DNA from: Methylobacterium sp. BTF04
GTDB taxonomy: Bacteria; Pseudomonadota; Alphaproteobacteria; Rhizobiales; Beijerinckiaceae
Length of the DNA stretch: 64,000 nucleotides
Direction: 5' to 3'
Assembly: GCF_010692745.1 (NCBI RefSeq)
Contig: NZ_JAAHTB010000004.1
Location: 124,001-188,000 of the forward strand
Shown piece after piece: positions 10,136 through 20,733 of the stretch; position 1 is the stretch's first letter, and the number at the start of each line of letters is the position of its first letter. A program made the position numbers and the translations under genes. The notes below the pieces were generated by a model. The model was not told the DNA's origin. It saw only the letters and a program-made list of their open reading frames with translations, and ran no database searches.

Positions 10136-11418
10136 CAGACTGTGTGTCCCTCGATCCGGTCGATCCCGCCCATATAGGCCTTGAGCGCCGACGGCACCGT
10201 GACGCTGCCATCCGGGTTCTGGTAGTTCTCCATCACGGCGATCAGGGCACGGCCGACCGCGACTCCCGACCCGTTCAGGGTATGGACGAAATTCACCGCC
10301 TTGCCGTCCTTGGCGCGGTAGCGCGCGTTCATCCGCCGCGCCTGGAAGTCGCCGCAGACCGAGCAGGACGAGATTTCCCGGAACGTCTCCTGGCCCGGCA
10401 TCCAGACCTCGATGTCGTAGGTCTTCTGGCTCGCGAACCCCATGTCGCCGGTGCAGAGCGTCATGATCCGGTAGGGCAGGTCGAGCTTCTTCAGCACCGC
10501 CTCGGCCGAGCCGAGCATGCGCTCGTGCTCATGGGCCGATTCCGCCGGCGTGGTGATCGAGACGAGCTCGACCTTGTTGAACTGGTGCTGGCGCAGCATC
10601 CCGCGCGTATCGCGCCCGGCCGACCCGGCCTCGGCGCGGAAGCACGGGGTGAGGGCGGTGAAGCGCAACGGGAGTTCTTCCTCCGTGAGGATGCTTTCGC
10701 GGATGAGGTTGGTGAGCGGAACTTCGGCGGTGGGGATGAGCCAGTGTTCCCGCACCGCGAACTGGTCGTCGCGAAACTTCGGCAGTTGCGCCGTGCCGAA
10801 CATCGCCTCGTCGCGCACCATCAGGGGTGGCGCCACTTCGGTGTAGCCGTGCTCGCCGGTATGCAGGTCGAGCATGAACTGCCCGAGTGCCCGCTCCAGG
10901 CGGGCGAGATGGCCCTTGAGCACCACGAAGCGCGCCCCCGACATCCGCGTGGCGGCCTCGAAATCCATCAGGCCGGAGGCCTCGCCGATCTCGAAATGCT
11001 GGCGGCCCGTGGCGAGCTGCGGACGCTTGGCCTCGAACCGGCGATACTCGACGTTGCCGTGCGCGTCGGCGCCCTCCGGCACCTCCGGGTTGGGCCGGTT
11101 CGGGATCGCCGCCAGCGTCTCGTCGAGGGCCGTCCCGGCCTGCGTCTGCGCGGTGTCGAGGGCCGGCGCTTCTTCCTTGAGCTGCGCCACCTCGGCCATC
11201 AGCGCGCTCGCGCGGGCCTCGTCCTTGGCCTTCTTGGCGCCGCCGATCTCTTTGGCCAGAGCGTTGCGGCGCTCCTGGTTGGCCTGCGCCGCCGAGACCG
11301 CGGATTTGCGGGAATCGTCGAGGCCGAGCAGCGTGGCGGCGAGGGGAGGGAGCCCACGCCGGTGCAGGGCCTCATCGAAAGCGTCCGGGTTCTCGCGGAT
11401 GGCGCGGATGTCGTGCAT
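10135..11418 (-). CDS. serS: Seryl-tRNA synthetase
   Basis: A 427-residue class II synthetase of normal length that charges tRNA-Ser. It has an N-terminal antiparallel coiled-coil arm (about residues 1-105, heptad-like Ala/Lys/Glu), then the catalytic domain with motif 2 ([20 protein letters not shown]) and motif 3 near the end ([19 protein letters not shown]). SerS-specific [11 protein letters not shown] is present. It heads the minus-strand run serS-surE-pcm-M23. Confidence 0.97.
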   Translation of the reverse strand: MHDIRAIRENPDAFDEALHRRGLPPLAATLLGLDDSRKSAVSAAQANQERRNALAKEIGGAKKAKDEARASALMAEVAQLKEEAPALDTAQTQAGTALDETLAAIPNRPNPEVPEGADAHGNVEYRRFEAKRPQLATGRQHFEIGEASGLMDFEAATRMSGARFVVLKGHLARLERALGQFMLDLHTGEHGYTEVAPPLMVRDEAMFGTAQLPKFRDDQFAVREHWLIPTAEVPLTNLIRESILTEEELPLRFTALTPCFRAEAGSAGRDTRGMLRQHQFNKVELVSITTPAESAHEHERMLGSAEAVLKKLDLPYRIMTLCTGDMGFASQKTYDIEVWMPGQETFREISSCSVCGDFQARRMNARYRAKDGKAVNFVHTLNGSGVAVGRALIAVMENYQNPDGSVTVPSALKAYMGGIDRIEGHTV

Positions 11419-11600
11419 GGGTCGCTCGGGCCGGGGCGTGTCGAATCAGAGGCAGGCTTTGCAGCATCGGCCGCCGCGCGACAAGGGCGATCCCCCTCGA
11501 GGCGGCCAAGGCTCAGACGCCGGGACGATCGGCGAACGCGCCGCGAGACATGCCATCCGCCCGGAATGACGGGGCGTCCGGATTCTCCGCCGTCGGACGC

Positions 11601-12128
11601 TCAGTCGGTCTTGAGCGTGAAGACGTGGCGTCCCGGCCGCTGGCCTTCGTCGCCGGTATCGCGGAACCCGACCTTGAGCAGGAGGCCGACGGAGGCCGCG
11701 TTCTCGGGCCGGCATTCGGCGATGATGAATCGGTGCGGGAAGCGCTTGCGCAGGAGGGTGAGGGCGCCCGCCACCGCCTCGCTGCCGTAGCCCTGCCCGC
11801 GATGGGCGCCTCCGACCCAGTAGCCGACCTCCACCGCGTGTTCGCCGCGCAGGTGCAGGCCGATGACGGCCGCGAGATCGCGGGTCTGCGTCCAGGCGCC
11901 CAGGAAGCAATCGTTCGTCACCTTGGCGGGGCCGATGATCTGGCGCGCATCCTTGAGGGTGAACGGATCGGGCAGGAATTCCACCGCGCTGGTGATCGCC
12001 GGGTCGTCGGTGAGCGCGCGCAGGGCCTCGGCATCGGCCGGGACCAGGGCGGCGAGGCGCAGCCGCGCCGTCTCCACCGGAGGCAGGTTCGCGAGGCTGT
12101 AGCGCGAGGCGAGCTTACGAAAGAACAT
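11601..12128 (-). CDS. GNAT-family N-acetyltransferase (RimJ/RimL-like)
   Basis: A 175-residue protein with the RimJ/RimL-type GNAT layout. It begins with ETARLRLAALVPADAEAL, continues with the AAVIGLHLRGEHAVEVGYWV strand pair, has the acetyl-CoA loop HRGQGYGSEAV (an R/Q-x-x-G-x-G/A variant), and ends with NAASVGLLLKVGF. It transfers acetyl from acetyl-CoA to an amine, but the substrate cannot be read. It stands alone on the minus strand, downstream of the lctP terminator and before the serS promoter region. Confidence 0.88.
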   Translation of the reverse strand: MFFRKLASRYSLANLPPVETARLRLAALVPADAEALRALTDDPAITSAVEFLPDPFTLKDARQIIGPAKVTNDCFLGAWTQTRDLAAVIGLHLRGEHAVEVGYWVGGAHRGQGYGSEAVAGALTLLRKRFPHRFIIAECRPENAASVGLLLKVGFRDTGDEGQRPGRHVFTLKTD

Positions 12129-12208
12129 CGTCTTGACGTCGGTCCCAGGTTACCCGCCGACAAGGGGCGTCGCGGGCGGCATTGTCCAGCCCTGGGGCCA
12201 CCAAAAAA

Positions 12209-12233
12209 CCCGCCCCGGCGTGACCGGGGCGGG
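12209..12233 (-). terminator. Rho-independent terminator of the lactate permease gene
   Basis: A perfect 10-base GC stem (12209-12218 with 12224-12233) has a 5-base loop. On the minus strand it is followed directly by six T residues (plus strand A 12203-12208). It lies 66 bases beyond the lctP stop and is the clearest intrinsic terminator in the window. Confidence 0.92.
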
Positions 12234-12299
12234 CTGTTTCATTCAGGCCGTGCGGCGCACCGCACTGGATGCGGGCGCCGCGGGCTCACGGGTGCTCGC

Positions 12300-13997
<1,698 letters not shown>

Positions 13998-14128
13998 GGG
14001 CGCCGTCCTCCTCCGGTGGCCCCGATCTCGCGCCGGGGCCTTGCCCCGTTGCTAGCAGAGCACCGGACCCGGCTCAACGCGGGTAATCATGTATTCAGAG
14101 GGAGTTGGGAGGGCGTGGCCGAATCGCG

Positions 14129-15010
14129 TCAGGCGTTCCGGCGCGTCGCCCGCCACAGCCGCCACAGCCGGCGCCAGCGCGGCATCTCGATGACGGTGTT
14201 GAGCGGGTCGTAGCCGGGGCGCTCCATCGCGGCGAGATACGGCTCGACGAGCGCGACCGGGAGGAAGGCGCCGCGGGCCGCCGGGGCGATGGTGCCGCGC
14301 GCGGCCGCATAGGCTTCGAGGTGGCGCCGCGCCAGCGCCCGCATGTCGGTGGTCGCCCCGATGAGCCCCGGTCCGCCGCGGCCGGTGACGATGTCCTCGC
14401 GGGTGACGCCGTAGCGCTGGAGGATGTCGGCCGGCAGGTAGACCTGGCCCTGGCGCGCGTGCCACGGCAGCGCCCGCAACAGGCCGGTGACGCCGTAGGC
14501 GACGCCGGCATGCCCGGCCGCCGCCGCGCCGCCGGGCTCGGCGCCATCCGACAGGACGAGGCTGCCGAGGCGAATCAGCGATGCGGCGGTCTCGCCGCAA
14601 TAGCCCTCCAGATCGTTCACCCGGGGCATCGGATCGTCGTAGAGGTCGAACACCCGCGCATCGATGAGGTCGACGAAGGATTGCCGCCCGAGCTTGCGCT
14701 TGACGATGGCGTCGTTGAGGGCGGCGGCCACCGGATTGGCCATCACGTCGCCACGCGCCTCGCCCTGGAGCGCGTCGCGCCACCATTGCAGGCGGATCTC
14801 GCCGGCCATCGGGTTCGAGGCGGCCTCGCGGGTGCGGGCGATGGTGAGGCTGAAAGCGGAGAGGGCGAAGAGGTGCGGCCGGAAAGCGGCGGGCGCGAAC
14901 AGGGTGGCGAAGTAGCGGTCGGGGTCGCCCTCCCGCACCAGGGCCTCGCAATGGGCGAGCGCGAAGGCGAGGCCACCCTCCGTCCCGGCCCTGGTCTCCG
15001 TATCCGTCAT
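14129..15010 (-). CDS. Squalene/phytoene-synthase-fold protein, NDUFAF6-like
   Basis: A 293-residue all-helical protein of the trans-isoprenyl diphosphate synthase fold. Family features include EIRLQWWRDAL, DLYDDPM and a helix resembling the second aspartate region, but a canonical first DDxxD-type motif is not evident: that helix reads AFSLTIARTREAAS. This pattern matches the NDUFAF6 branch, which acts as a complex I assembly factor in mitochondria rather than making squalene. Its start overlaps the preceding Mth938-like gene (ATGA). No carotenoid or hopanoid genes are nearby. An enzymatic role cannot be excluded. Confidence 0.78.
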   Translation of the reverse strand: MTDTETRAGTEGGLAFALAHCEALVREGDPDRYFATLFAPAAFRPHLFALSAFSLTIARTREAASNPMAGEIRLQWWRDALQGEARGDVMANPVAAALNDAIVKRKLGRQSFVDLIDARVFDLYDDPMPRVNDLEGYCGETAASLIRLGSLVLSDGAEPGGAAAAGHAGVAYGVTGLLRALPWHARQGQVYLPADILQRYGVTREDIVTGRGGPGLIGATTDMRALARRHLEAYAAARGTIAPAARGAFLPVALVEPYLAAMERPGYDPLNTVIEMPRWRRLWRLWRATRRNA

Positions 15011-15396
15011 GACACCGCGATCAGAGCGGCGGCGACCTTGCGGTTCTCCGCCATCAGGATGTTGTAGGTACGCGCCGCCGCCCCCGTCTGCATCACGTCG
15101 AGGCCGATGCCGGTATCCTTGAGCCAGCGCCTCAGCGCATCGGGGAAGGGCGCGATGTCGACGCCGGTGCCGATCAGCAGGAGCTCCACCGCCCCGGCCT
15201 CCGTGACGACGGGGCGCAAGGCGTTGCGGTCGATGGCCTTCGCCTCGGCGACGTCCCAGGCGCGGACGCCCGAGGGCAGGACCAGGATCGAGCCGCGATG
15301 CGACATCTCGGCGAAGCGAAAGCCGCCATTGCCGTAGGCGTCGATGAGGTGGCGGCCCGGAACGTAGCCGTCATGGAGGCTGCCGGAGGACGCCAT
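15007..15396 (-). CDS. Mth938/NDUFAF3-like protein (DUF498)
   Basis: A 129-residue small alpha/beta protein of the Mth938/NDUFAF3 family. It has the typical SHRGSILVLPSGVRAW and VELLLIGTG strand-turn segments and the late AARTYNILMAENRKVAAALI helix. NDUFAF3 is a mitochondrial complex I assembly factor; the bacterial role is not established. It lies nine bases after secF and overlaps the NDUFAF6-like gene by four bases, so all three are probably co-transcribed. Confidence 0.85.
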   Translation of the reverse strand: MASSGSLHDGYVPGRHLIDAYGNGGFRFAEMSHRGSILVLPSGVRAWDVAEAKAIDRNALRPVVTEAGAVELLLIGTGVDIAPFPDALRRWLKDTGIGLDVMQTGAAARTYNILMAENRKVAAALIAVS

Positions 15397-15405
15397 GGCG
15401 CGGGC

Positions 15406-16353
15406 CTACTCGGCTGCCTGCGGCAGGCGCGCGCCGCCCTTGGCCTGCTGCGCCTTCACCCCCGACAGCATCAGGCCGAGATAGATCAGCACCGGCGTCG
15501 AGATGAAGATCGCCGAGTAGGTGCAGATCACCACGCCGGCGAGCATGACGATGGCGAATCCCTTGATCGCCTCGCCGCCGAACAGAACCAGCGCCAACAG
15601 CGACAGGAAGGCCGAGGTCGCGGTCATCACCGTCCGCGACATGGTCGAGTTGATCGACAGGTTGAGGAGCTCCACAGTAGGGATGGTCTTGTAGCGACGC
15701 ATCAATTCGCGGGTCCGGTCGAACACCACCACGGTTTCGTTGAGGGAGTAGCCGACGATGGTGAGGATCGCGGCGATCGAGGTCATGTTGAACTCGATGC
15801 GGCTGACGACGAAGATGCCGAGCGTCAGCACGATATCGTGGAGCGTGCCCACGATGGCGCCGAGCGCCAGTTCGCGCTCGAAGCGGAACCACAGGTAGAA
15901 CAGCACGGCCAGCACCGAGAGCACCACGCCGACGGTGCCCGACTGAACGAGCTCGCCCGAGACGCGCGGACCCACGGTCTCGGTGCGGCGGAACTCGTAC
16001 TCGCCGTCGAAGGCGCCATGCGCCTTCTGCATCACCGCGGTCTGGCCCTGCTCGCCCGGCTGGAGCGGGAAGCGCACCAGGATGGTGCCCTGGCCGCCGA
16101 GCTCCTGCACCTCGGTCTCGCCGAAGCCGAAGCCGTTGGCTGTGTGGCGCACCGTGCCGACATCGGCGGTGCCGGATTTGGCCTGGAGCTCGACCAGGGT
16201 GCCGCCCTTGAAATCGATGCCGAAATTCAGGCCGACCGTCAGGAACAGCACCACCGTCGCCACCGACAGCAGCGCCGAGAGCGGGAAGGTGAAGCGCCGG
16301 AAGCGCATGAAGTCGACGTGCGACTCGTCGGGCCAGAGGCGGAGCAGGCGCAT
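15406..16353 (-). CDS. secF: Protein translocase subunit SecF
   Basis: A 315-residue RND-superfamily membrane protein which, with SecD, uses the proton gradient to pull preproteins across the inner membrane. The signature LNFGIDFKGGTLVEL follows the first membrane helix. A periplasmic domain leads to five C-terminal helices with SLNETVVVFDRTRELMRRY and the SRTVMTATSAFLSLLAL segment. The frame extends 17 codons upstream, but ATG 16353 (MRLLRLWPDESHVDF) is where similarity begins. It lies 70 bases after secD. Confidence 0.95.
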   Translation of the reverse strand: MRLLRLWPDESHVDFMRFRRFTFPLSALLSVATVVLFLTVGLNFGIDFKGGTLVELQAKSGTADVGTVRHTANGFGFGETEVQELGGQGTILVRFPLQPGEQGQTAVMQKAHGAFDGEYEFRRTETVGPRVSGELVQSGTVGVVLSVLAVLFYLWFRFERELALGAIVGTLHDIVLTLGIFVVSRIEFNMTSIAAILTIVGYSLNETVVVFDRTRELMRRYKTIPTVELLNLSINSTMSRTVMTATSAFLSLLALVLFGGEAIKGFAIVMLAGVVICTYSAIFISTPVLIYLGLMLSGVKAQQAKGGARLPQAAE

Positions 16354-16423
16354 GATCGGTCTCGAGTTCTTGTCGGGATGGGCGTTGCCGCATCCCGCAC
16401 GCAAAGGGACGAAAGGGCCGCTT

Positions 16424-18031
16424 TCAGAACGGCAAGGCTTTCGGCCGAGACGCAGTGTACCACAGAGCGATCATCATGCGGGTCAGCGTCACGGCGGTGA
16501 TGACCGTGGTGAGGATGCCGAGGATGAACACCACGGCGAAGCCCTTCACCGGGCCCGAACCGAGGAAGAACAGGATCAGGGCGGCGATCGCCATGGTCGA
16601 GTTCGAATCGATGATGGTGGCGAACGCCTTGTCGAAGCCGGCCTGAAGCGCCGAGACGATGGAGCGCCCGGCATGAACCTCCTCGCGGACGCGCTCGTAG
16701 ATCAGCACGTTGGAATCCACCGCCGTACCGATGGTGAGCACGATGCCGGCGATACCCGGCAGCGTCATCGTCGCCTCCAACACCGACATCAGGCCGAGGA
16801 TCAGGCCGACATGGACGATGAGGGCGATGTTGGCGAAGAAGCCGAACACCCCGTAGGTGGCGAACATGAAGACGATGACGAGGGCGCCGGCGACCAGGGT
16901 GGCGAGTTTGCCGGCCTGGATCGAATCGCGCCCGAGGCCGGGGCCGACGACACGACGCTCGACCACGGTGAACTTCGCCGGCAGCGCGCCGGCGCGCAAC
17001 AGCACCGACAGATCGTTGGCCTGCTGGACCGTGAAGCTGCCGGTGATCTGGCCGGAGCCCCCGGTGATCGGCGTGTTGATGCGGGGCGCCGACACCACCT
17101 CGTTGTCGAGCACGATCGCCATGCGGCGTCCGACGTTCTCGGAGGTGGCCTGCCCGAAGCGCTGGGCGCCCTTCAGGTTGAACTTGAAGCTGACCATCGG
17201 CTCCTGGGTCTGATGGTCGAAGGCCGGCTGCGCGTCGGTGAGGTCGCCGCCATCGGCCATGATCCGGCGTTCCACCGGGACCTTGGCGCCCTTCTCGTCC
17301 TTGGAGGGCAGCAAATCGACATCGCCGGAGGGCGAATCGGCCAGCATGCGGAATTCGAGCTTGGCGGTGGAGCCGAGCAGCTTCTCGAGGCGCTCCGGGT
17401 TCTGCTCGCCCGGAACCTGGATCAGGATTCGGTCGGCGCCCTGCTGCTGGATCGAGGGCTCTGTCGTGCCGGTGGAATCGAGGCGGCGGCGGATGACCTC
17501 GATGCCCTGGCTCACGGCGCGGCGGGTGCGCTCGGTGATGCCGGTATCGGTGAGCACCATGCGGATCAGCCCGTCGGGCTGGTCGGTGATGTCGAGGGTG
17601 CGGCCCGCACCTGCGCCCACCATCGGCGAGGCGATCGGCTGGGCGAGCTCACGCAGCTTCGGCAACACCTTGGCGCGGGCGTCCGCGTCGGCGATGCGGA
17701 CCTGGACGCCGCGCTGCAGGAGCTGGATGCCGCCCTCGGCCCGTGCGTTTTCCTGCTGAAGGATGCGGCGGACGTCGTCGCGCAGGGTCTTGGCCTGCGA
17801 GGCGATCAGCTCGTTCTGGTCGACTTCGAGGAGCAGCTGAGAGCCGCCCTGGAGATCAAGGCCGAGCACGATGGCGCGCTGAGGCACGATCCAGCTCGGG
17901 AACCAGCCCGGCAGCGAGGCCATGAAGCCCTTGCGCTGTTCAGGCGAGAAGAAGCTCGGCACGGCCAGACTCAGGCCGATCAGGATGATGGCGAGGGTCG
18001 TGACGATCTTGGTTCTCGAAAAGCGCAGCAT
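16424..18031 (-). CDS. secD: Protein translocase subunit SecD
   Basis: A 535-residue SecD with the expected order: an N-terminal membrane helix, the VLGLDLQGGSQLLLEVD segment, a large periplasmic P1 region, and a six-helix C-terminal RND half. That half holds TLPGIAGIVLTIGTAVDSNVLIYERVREE and the FATIIDSNSTMAIAALILF helix. It drives late translocation and supports secretion of abundant periplasmic enzymes such as the Mxa proteins. It lies between yajC and secF on the same strand. Confidence 0.97.
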   Translation of the reverse strand: MLRFSRTKIVTTLAIILIGLSLAVPSFFSPEQRKGFMASLPGWFPSWIVPQRAIVLGLDLQGGSQLLLEVDQNELIASQAKTLRDDVRRILQQENARAEGGIQLLQRGVQVRIADADARAKVLPKLRELAQPIASPMVGAGAGRTLDITDQPDGLIRMVLTDTGITERTRRAVSQGIEVIRRRLDSTGTTEPSIQQQGADRILIQVPGEQNPERLEKLLGSTAKLEFRMLADSPSGDVDLLPSKDEKGAKVPVERRIMADGGDLTDAQPAFDHQTQEPMVSFKFNLKGAQRFGQATSENVGRRMAIVLDNEVVSAPRINTPITGGSGQITGSFTVQQANDLSVLLRAGALPAKFTVVERRVVGPGLGRDSIQAGKLATLVAGALVIVFMFATYGVFGFFANIALIVHVGLILGLMSVLEATMTLPGIAGIVLTIGTAVDSNVLIYERVREEVHAGRSIVSALQAGFDKAFATIIDSNSTMAIAALILFFLGSGPVKGFAVVFILGILTTVITAVTLTRMMIALWYTASRPKALPF

Positions 18032-18091
18032 CCGCCGGGTCCGTTTTCTTGTTGGGAGGCCGAGGGTCGCCTCGGCCTCGAGTCACCCGTC

Positions 18092-18427
18092 TCAGACGGC
18101 CTTGACCGGCGCGCCCTTGACGCGGACTTCCGAGACCATGGTGCGTACGACCTTGACGCGGACGTTGGGCGCGATCTCCACCTCGATCTCGGTGGAATCG
18201 TCCGTGACCTTGGTGACGCGGCCGACGATACCGCCGGTGGTGACGATGGTGTCGTCGCGGCGCACGTTCTTGACCATGCCCTGATGCTCCTTCACGCGGC
18301 GCTGCTGCGGGCGGAGGATCAGGAAGTACATGATGACGAAGATGAGGACGAACGGCACCACCTGCAAGGCGATGTCCGCTCCGCCAGCAGCCGAGCCGGC
18401 CCCTTGCGCAAAGGCGGGGGTGATCAA
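18092..18427 (-). CDS. yajC: Preprotein translocase accessory subunit YajC
   Basis: A 111-residue small membrane protein of the SecDF-YajC complex. It has one helix (VVPFVLIFVIMYFLIL) followed by the invariant RPQQRRVKEHQ and the VTTGGIVGRVTKV beta domain. The start codon is TTG, supported by GAGGAG eight bases upstream. No in-frame ATG precedes the conserved region. It is the first gene of the yajC-secD-secF run. Confidence 0.95.
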   Translation of the reverse strand: MITPAFAQGAGSAAGGADIALQVVPFVLIFVIMYFLILRPQQRRVKEHQGMVKNVRRDDTIVTTGGIVGRVTKVTDDSTEIEVEIAPNVRVKVVRTMVSEVRVKGAPVKAV

Positions 18428-18643
18428 ACGCGTGACTCCTCAAGGATACGGCCCGGACCGCAAGATCCCTCGGGGGAGGGCGCGTCCGGGCATGTCAAAA
18501 AGCGCGCGGACTATAGCCACGGCCTAAGTGAAAGCAACGGCGCTCGGTCGCGTCGTCGGGCGAACCTGCCGCCGGCCACGTGATTTCGTGCGCCGATGCC
18601 CGTAACACGGCGCGCGTCGCCAGACATCTTCGAGGATATCGCC

Positions 18644-19534
18644 ATGACCCTGCCCGCCCCGACCGATCCGGTGACGCTCGATGCGATCCTGCCCGTGCTG
18701 GAGCGGATCGCCGCCGCCCTGGAGCGGGCCGGCCCCGCCCTGCGGCCCCCTGTGGACGTGACGGCCGCGGACGCCTTCCTGTGGGGTCCGGAGCGCCGGC
18801 TGGTCCCGGTGCCCCGGGTCAACCGCGTCGAGATCGGCCTTCTCACCGGTATCGACCGGGCCCGCGACACGCTGTCCGAGAATACCGGGCGCTTCGCCGC
18901 CGGCCTGCCGGCCAACAACGCCCTGCTGTGGGGCGCGCGCGGCATGGGCAAGTCGTCGCTGGTCAAGGCGGTGCATGCCGAGATCAATGCCCGGCGCGCA
19001 GCGGATGCGCTCCCCCTGAAGCTCGTCGAGATTCATCGCGAGGACATCGAGGCGCTTCCCGACCTGATGGCGACCCTGCGGGGGGACGCCCATCGCTGGA
19101 TCGTCTTCTGCGACGACCTGTCCTTCGACGGCGACGACACCTCGTACAAGTCGCTCAAGACGGCCCTCGACGGCGGCATCGAGGGGCGGCCGGAGAACGT
19201 GCTGTTCTACGCGACCTCGAACCGCAGGCACCTCCTCGCCCGCGAAATGGTGGAGAACGAGTGCTCCACCGCCATCAATCCCGGCGAGGCGGTGGAGGAG
19301 AAGGTCTCGCTGTCGGACCGGTTCGGCCTCTGGCTCGGCTTCCACAAATGCAGCCAGGACGAGTACCTCGCCATGGTCCGCGCCTATGTGGCCCGCCACG
19401 CCCTCGTGGCCGATCCCGACACGGTCCGGGCCGAGGCGCTGGAATGGGCGACCACGCGCGGCTCGCGTTCGGGTCGCACCGCGTTCCAGTACATCCAGGA
19501 TCTCGCCGGGCGGCTCGGCCAGCGGCTGGGGTAG
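18644..19534 (+). CDS. DUF815 AAA-type ATPase
   Basis: A 296-residue predicted ATPase of the DUF815 family. Walker A is GARGMGKSSL at about residues 107-115, Walker B is WIVFCDDLSFDGDD, and an arginine-finger-like VLFYATSNRRHLL segment follows. A C-terminal AAA lid contains LGFHKCSQDEYLAMV. The ATG at 18644 has GAGGA seven bases before it, which is better than the in-frame ATG at 18596. It is divergent from yajC and faces the HtrA-like gene. DUF815 proteins are widespread in alphaproteobacteria but their cellular role is not known to me. Confidence 0.85.
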   Translation: MTLPAPTDPVTLDAILPVLERIAAALERAGPALRPPVDVTAADAFLWGPERRLVPVPRVNRVEIGLLTGIDRARDTLSENTGRFAAGLPANNALLWGARGMGKSSLVKAVHAEINARRAADALPLKLVEIHREDIEALPDLMATLRGDAHRWIVFCDDLSFDGDDTSYKSLKTALDGGIEGRPENVLFYATSNRRHLLAREMVENECSTAINPGEAVEEKVSLSDRFGLWLGFHKCSQDEYLAMVRAYVARHALVADPDTVRAEALEWATTRGSRSGRTAFQYIQDLAGRLGQRLG

Positions 19535-19540
19535 GGCGCG

Positions 19541-20515
19541 TCAGTGCAGCTGCGGCGACACCAGAAACCGCTCGCGGTCGCCCGAGGTCACCGCGAGTTT
19601 CAGCACCAGCCCGTCGCGATGAATCGTCAGTGGGACCCGAACCCCGGCCTCGCCGAGCGCCCAGACCTGGCGGAAGAACCCCGCCAGATCCGCCACCGGC
19701 TCCCCGGCCACGGCTGCGACCACGTCGCCGGGGCGCAGATCCGCGGCCTCGGCCGGCCCGTCATCGGCGAGCCCCATGATCACCACCGCCTCTTCGGCGT
19801 CGCTGGCGTAGAGGCCGAGCCAGGGGCGGGCCGGGCGGTCGACCCGGCCGCGCAGGGTCAGGTCTTCGAGGATCGGCGGCAGGAGGTCGATGGGGACGAT
19901 CATGTTGATCGCCTTGGGCCCCTGTGCCCCGCCCTGCTGCAATTGCAGGGAGCCGATGCCGAGGAGTTCGCCCTTCGGCCCGATCAGCGCGGCGCCGCCC
20001 CAGTGCGGATGCGACGGCGCGGTGAAGATCGCCTCGTCGAGGACGTACTCCCAGTAGCCGGCGAATTCCTGGCGGGCGACCACCTCGACGGCGACGCTGC
20101 GGTGGCGTCCGCCCACGCCCGCCACCACCGCCCGGTCGCCGATGCTGAGGTCCGCCGAGCGCCCCAGCGGCAGGGCCGGCACGTCGAGGCCCCCGAGCGC
20201 CTGGACGAGGCCGAAGCCCGTCACCGCGTCGTAGCCGACCACGTGGCCGGGGACCGAGCGTCCGTCATGGGTGGTGAGCCACACGCTCTCGGCCTCGGTG
20301 ACGAGGTAACCGATGGTGAGCACGAGGCCGTCGTCGCCGATGACCACGCCGTTGCCGGCCCGCTCCGTCCCCAGGGTCTCGGCGGTGAAGGCCTCGGTGG
20401 GAACCCGCGTCGACAGCGCGACGACGGCGGTGAGGGCGCGGTCGAGGTCGTAGGCATAGCCGCCGGCCTTGGGCTGAACGGATGCGGGAATCTTCCAGTC
20501 TCCGGGCGAGGCCAT
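19541..20515 (-). CDS. HtrA-like PDZ protein with lost catalytic triad
   Basis: A 324-residue protein with a trypsin-like HtrA domain (about residues 25-215) followed by a PDZ domain (about 225-315: PWLGLYASDAEEAVVIMGL, then PAEAADLRPGDVVAAVAGE). All three catalytic positions are changed relative to the HtrA pattern. NHVV becomes GYLV (Tyr about 70 for His), TDLAV becomes TGFGLV (Gly for Asp), and GNSGG becomes HWGGA (Gly for Ser). It should therefore be a non-proteolytic chaperone, scaffold or sensor. No signal peptide is visible from this start, so it may be cytoplasmic. Longer in-frame starts exist upstream, to 20710. Confidence 0.85.
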   Translation of the reverse strand: MASPGDWKIPASVQPKAGGYAYDLDRALTAVVALSTRVPTEAFTAETLGTERAGNGVVIGDDGLVLTIGYLVTEAESVWLTTHDGRSVPGHVVGYDAVTGFGLVQALGGLDVPALPLGRSADLSIGDRAVVAGVGGRHRSVAVEVVARQEFAGYWEYVLDEAIFTAPSHPHWGGAALIGPKGELLGIGSLQLQQGGAQGPKAINMIVPIDLLPPILEDLTLRGRVDRPARPWLGLYASDAEEAVVIMGLADDGPAEAADLRPGDVVAAVAGEPVADLAGFFRQVWALGEAGVRVPLTIHRDGLVLKLAVTSGDRERFLVSPQLH

Positions 20516-20733
20516 GCGAATCGTTTCCTGGCCGTCGTCGCGACGGCGAGTGTTCGACATAGGTCGTCGGCTGGGATTCCAACAGTCCGGGATTCTCCCT
20601 TGCGTGCATCCCCATCGATTGCGCGCAACCCTGTGGCGTCTGGCCGCCGTCTCGATTAGGCTCAGGTCCAACGTTCCCGTCAGATCGAACGGCTGAGCCA
20701 TGTCGCGCAATCCAGACGCCCTTCACGGCTCCT

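Noticed and set aside
14129..15010. True squalene or phytoene synthase
   Set aside because: The first aspartate-rich motif is not evident, there are no carotenoid or hopanoid genes nearby, and the neighbour is an NDUFAF3-type gene.
19541..20515. Active HtrA/DegP protease
   Set aside because: His, Asp and Ser of the triad are all replaced in otherwise well-aligned motifs.
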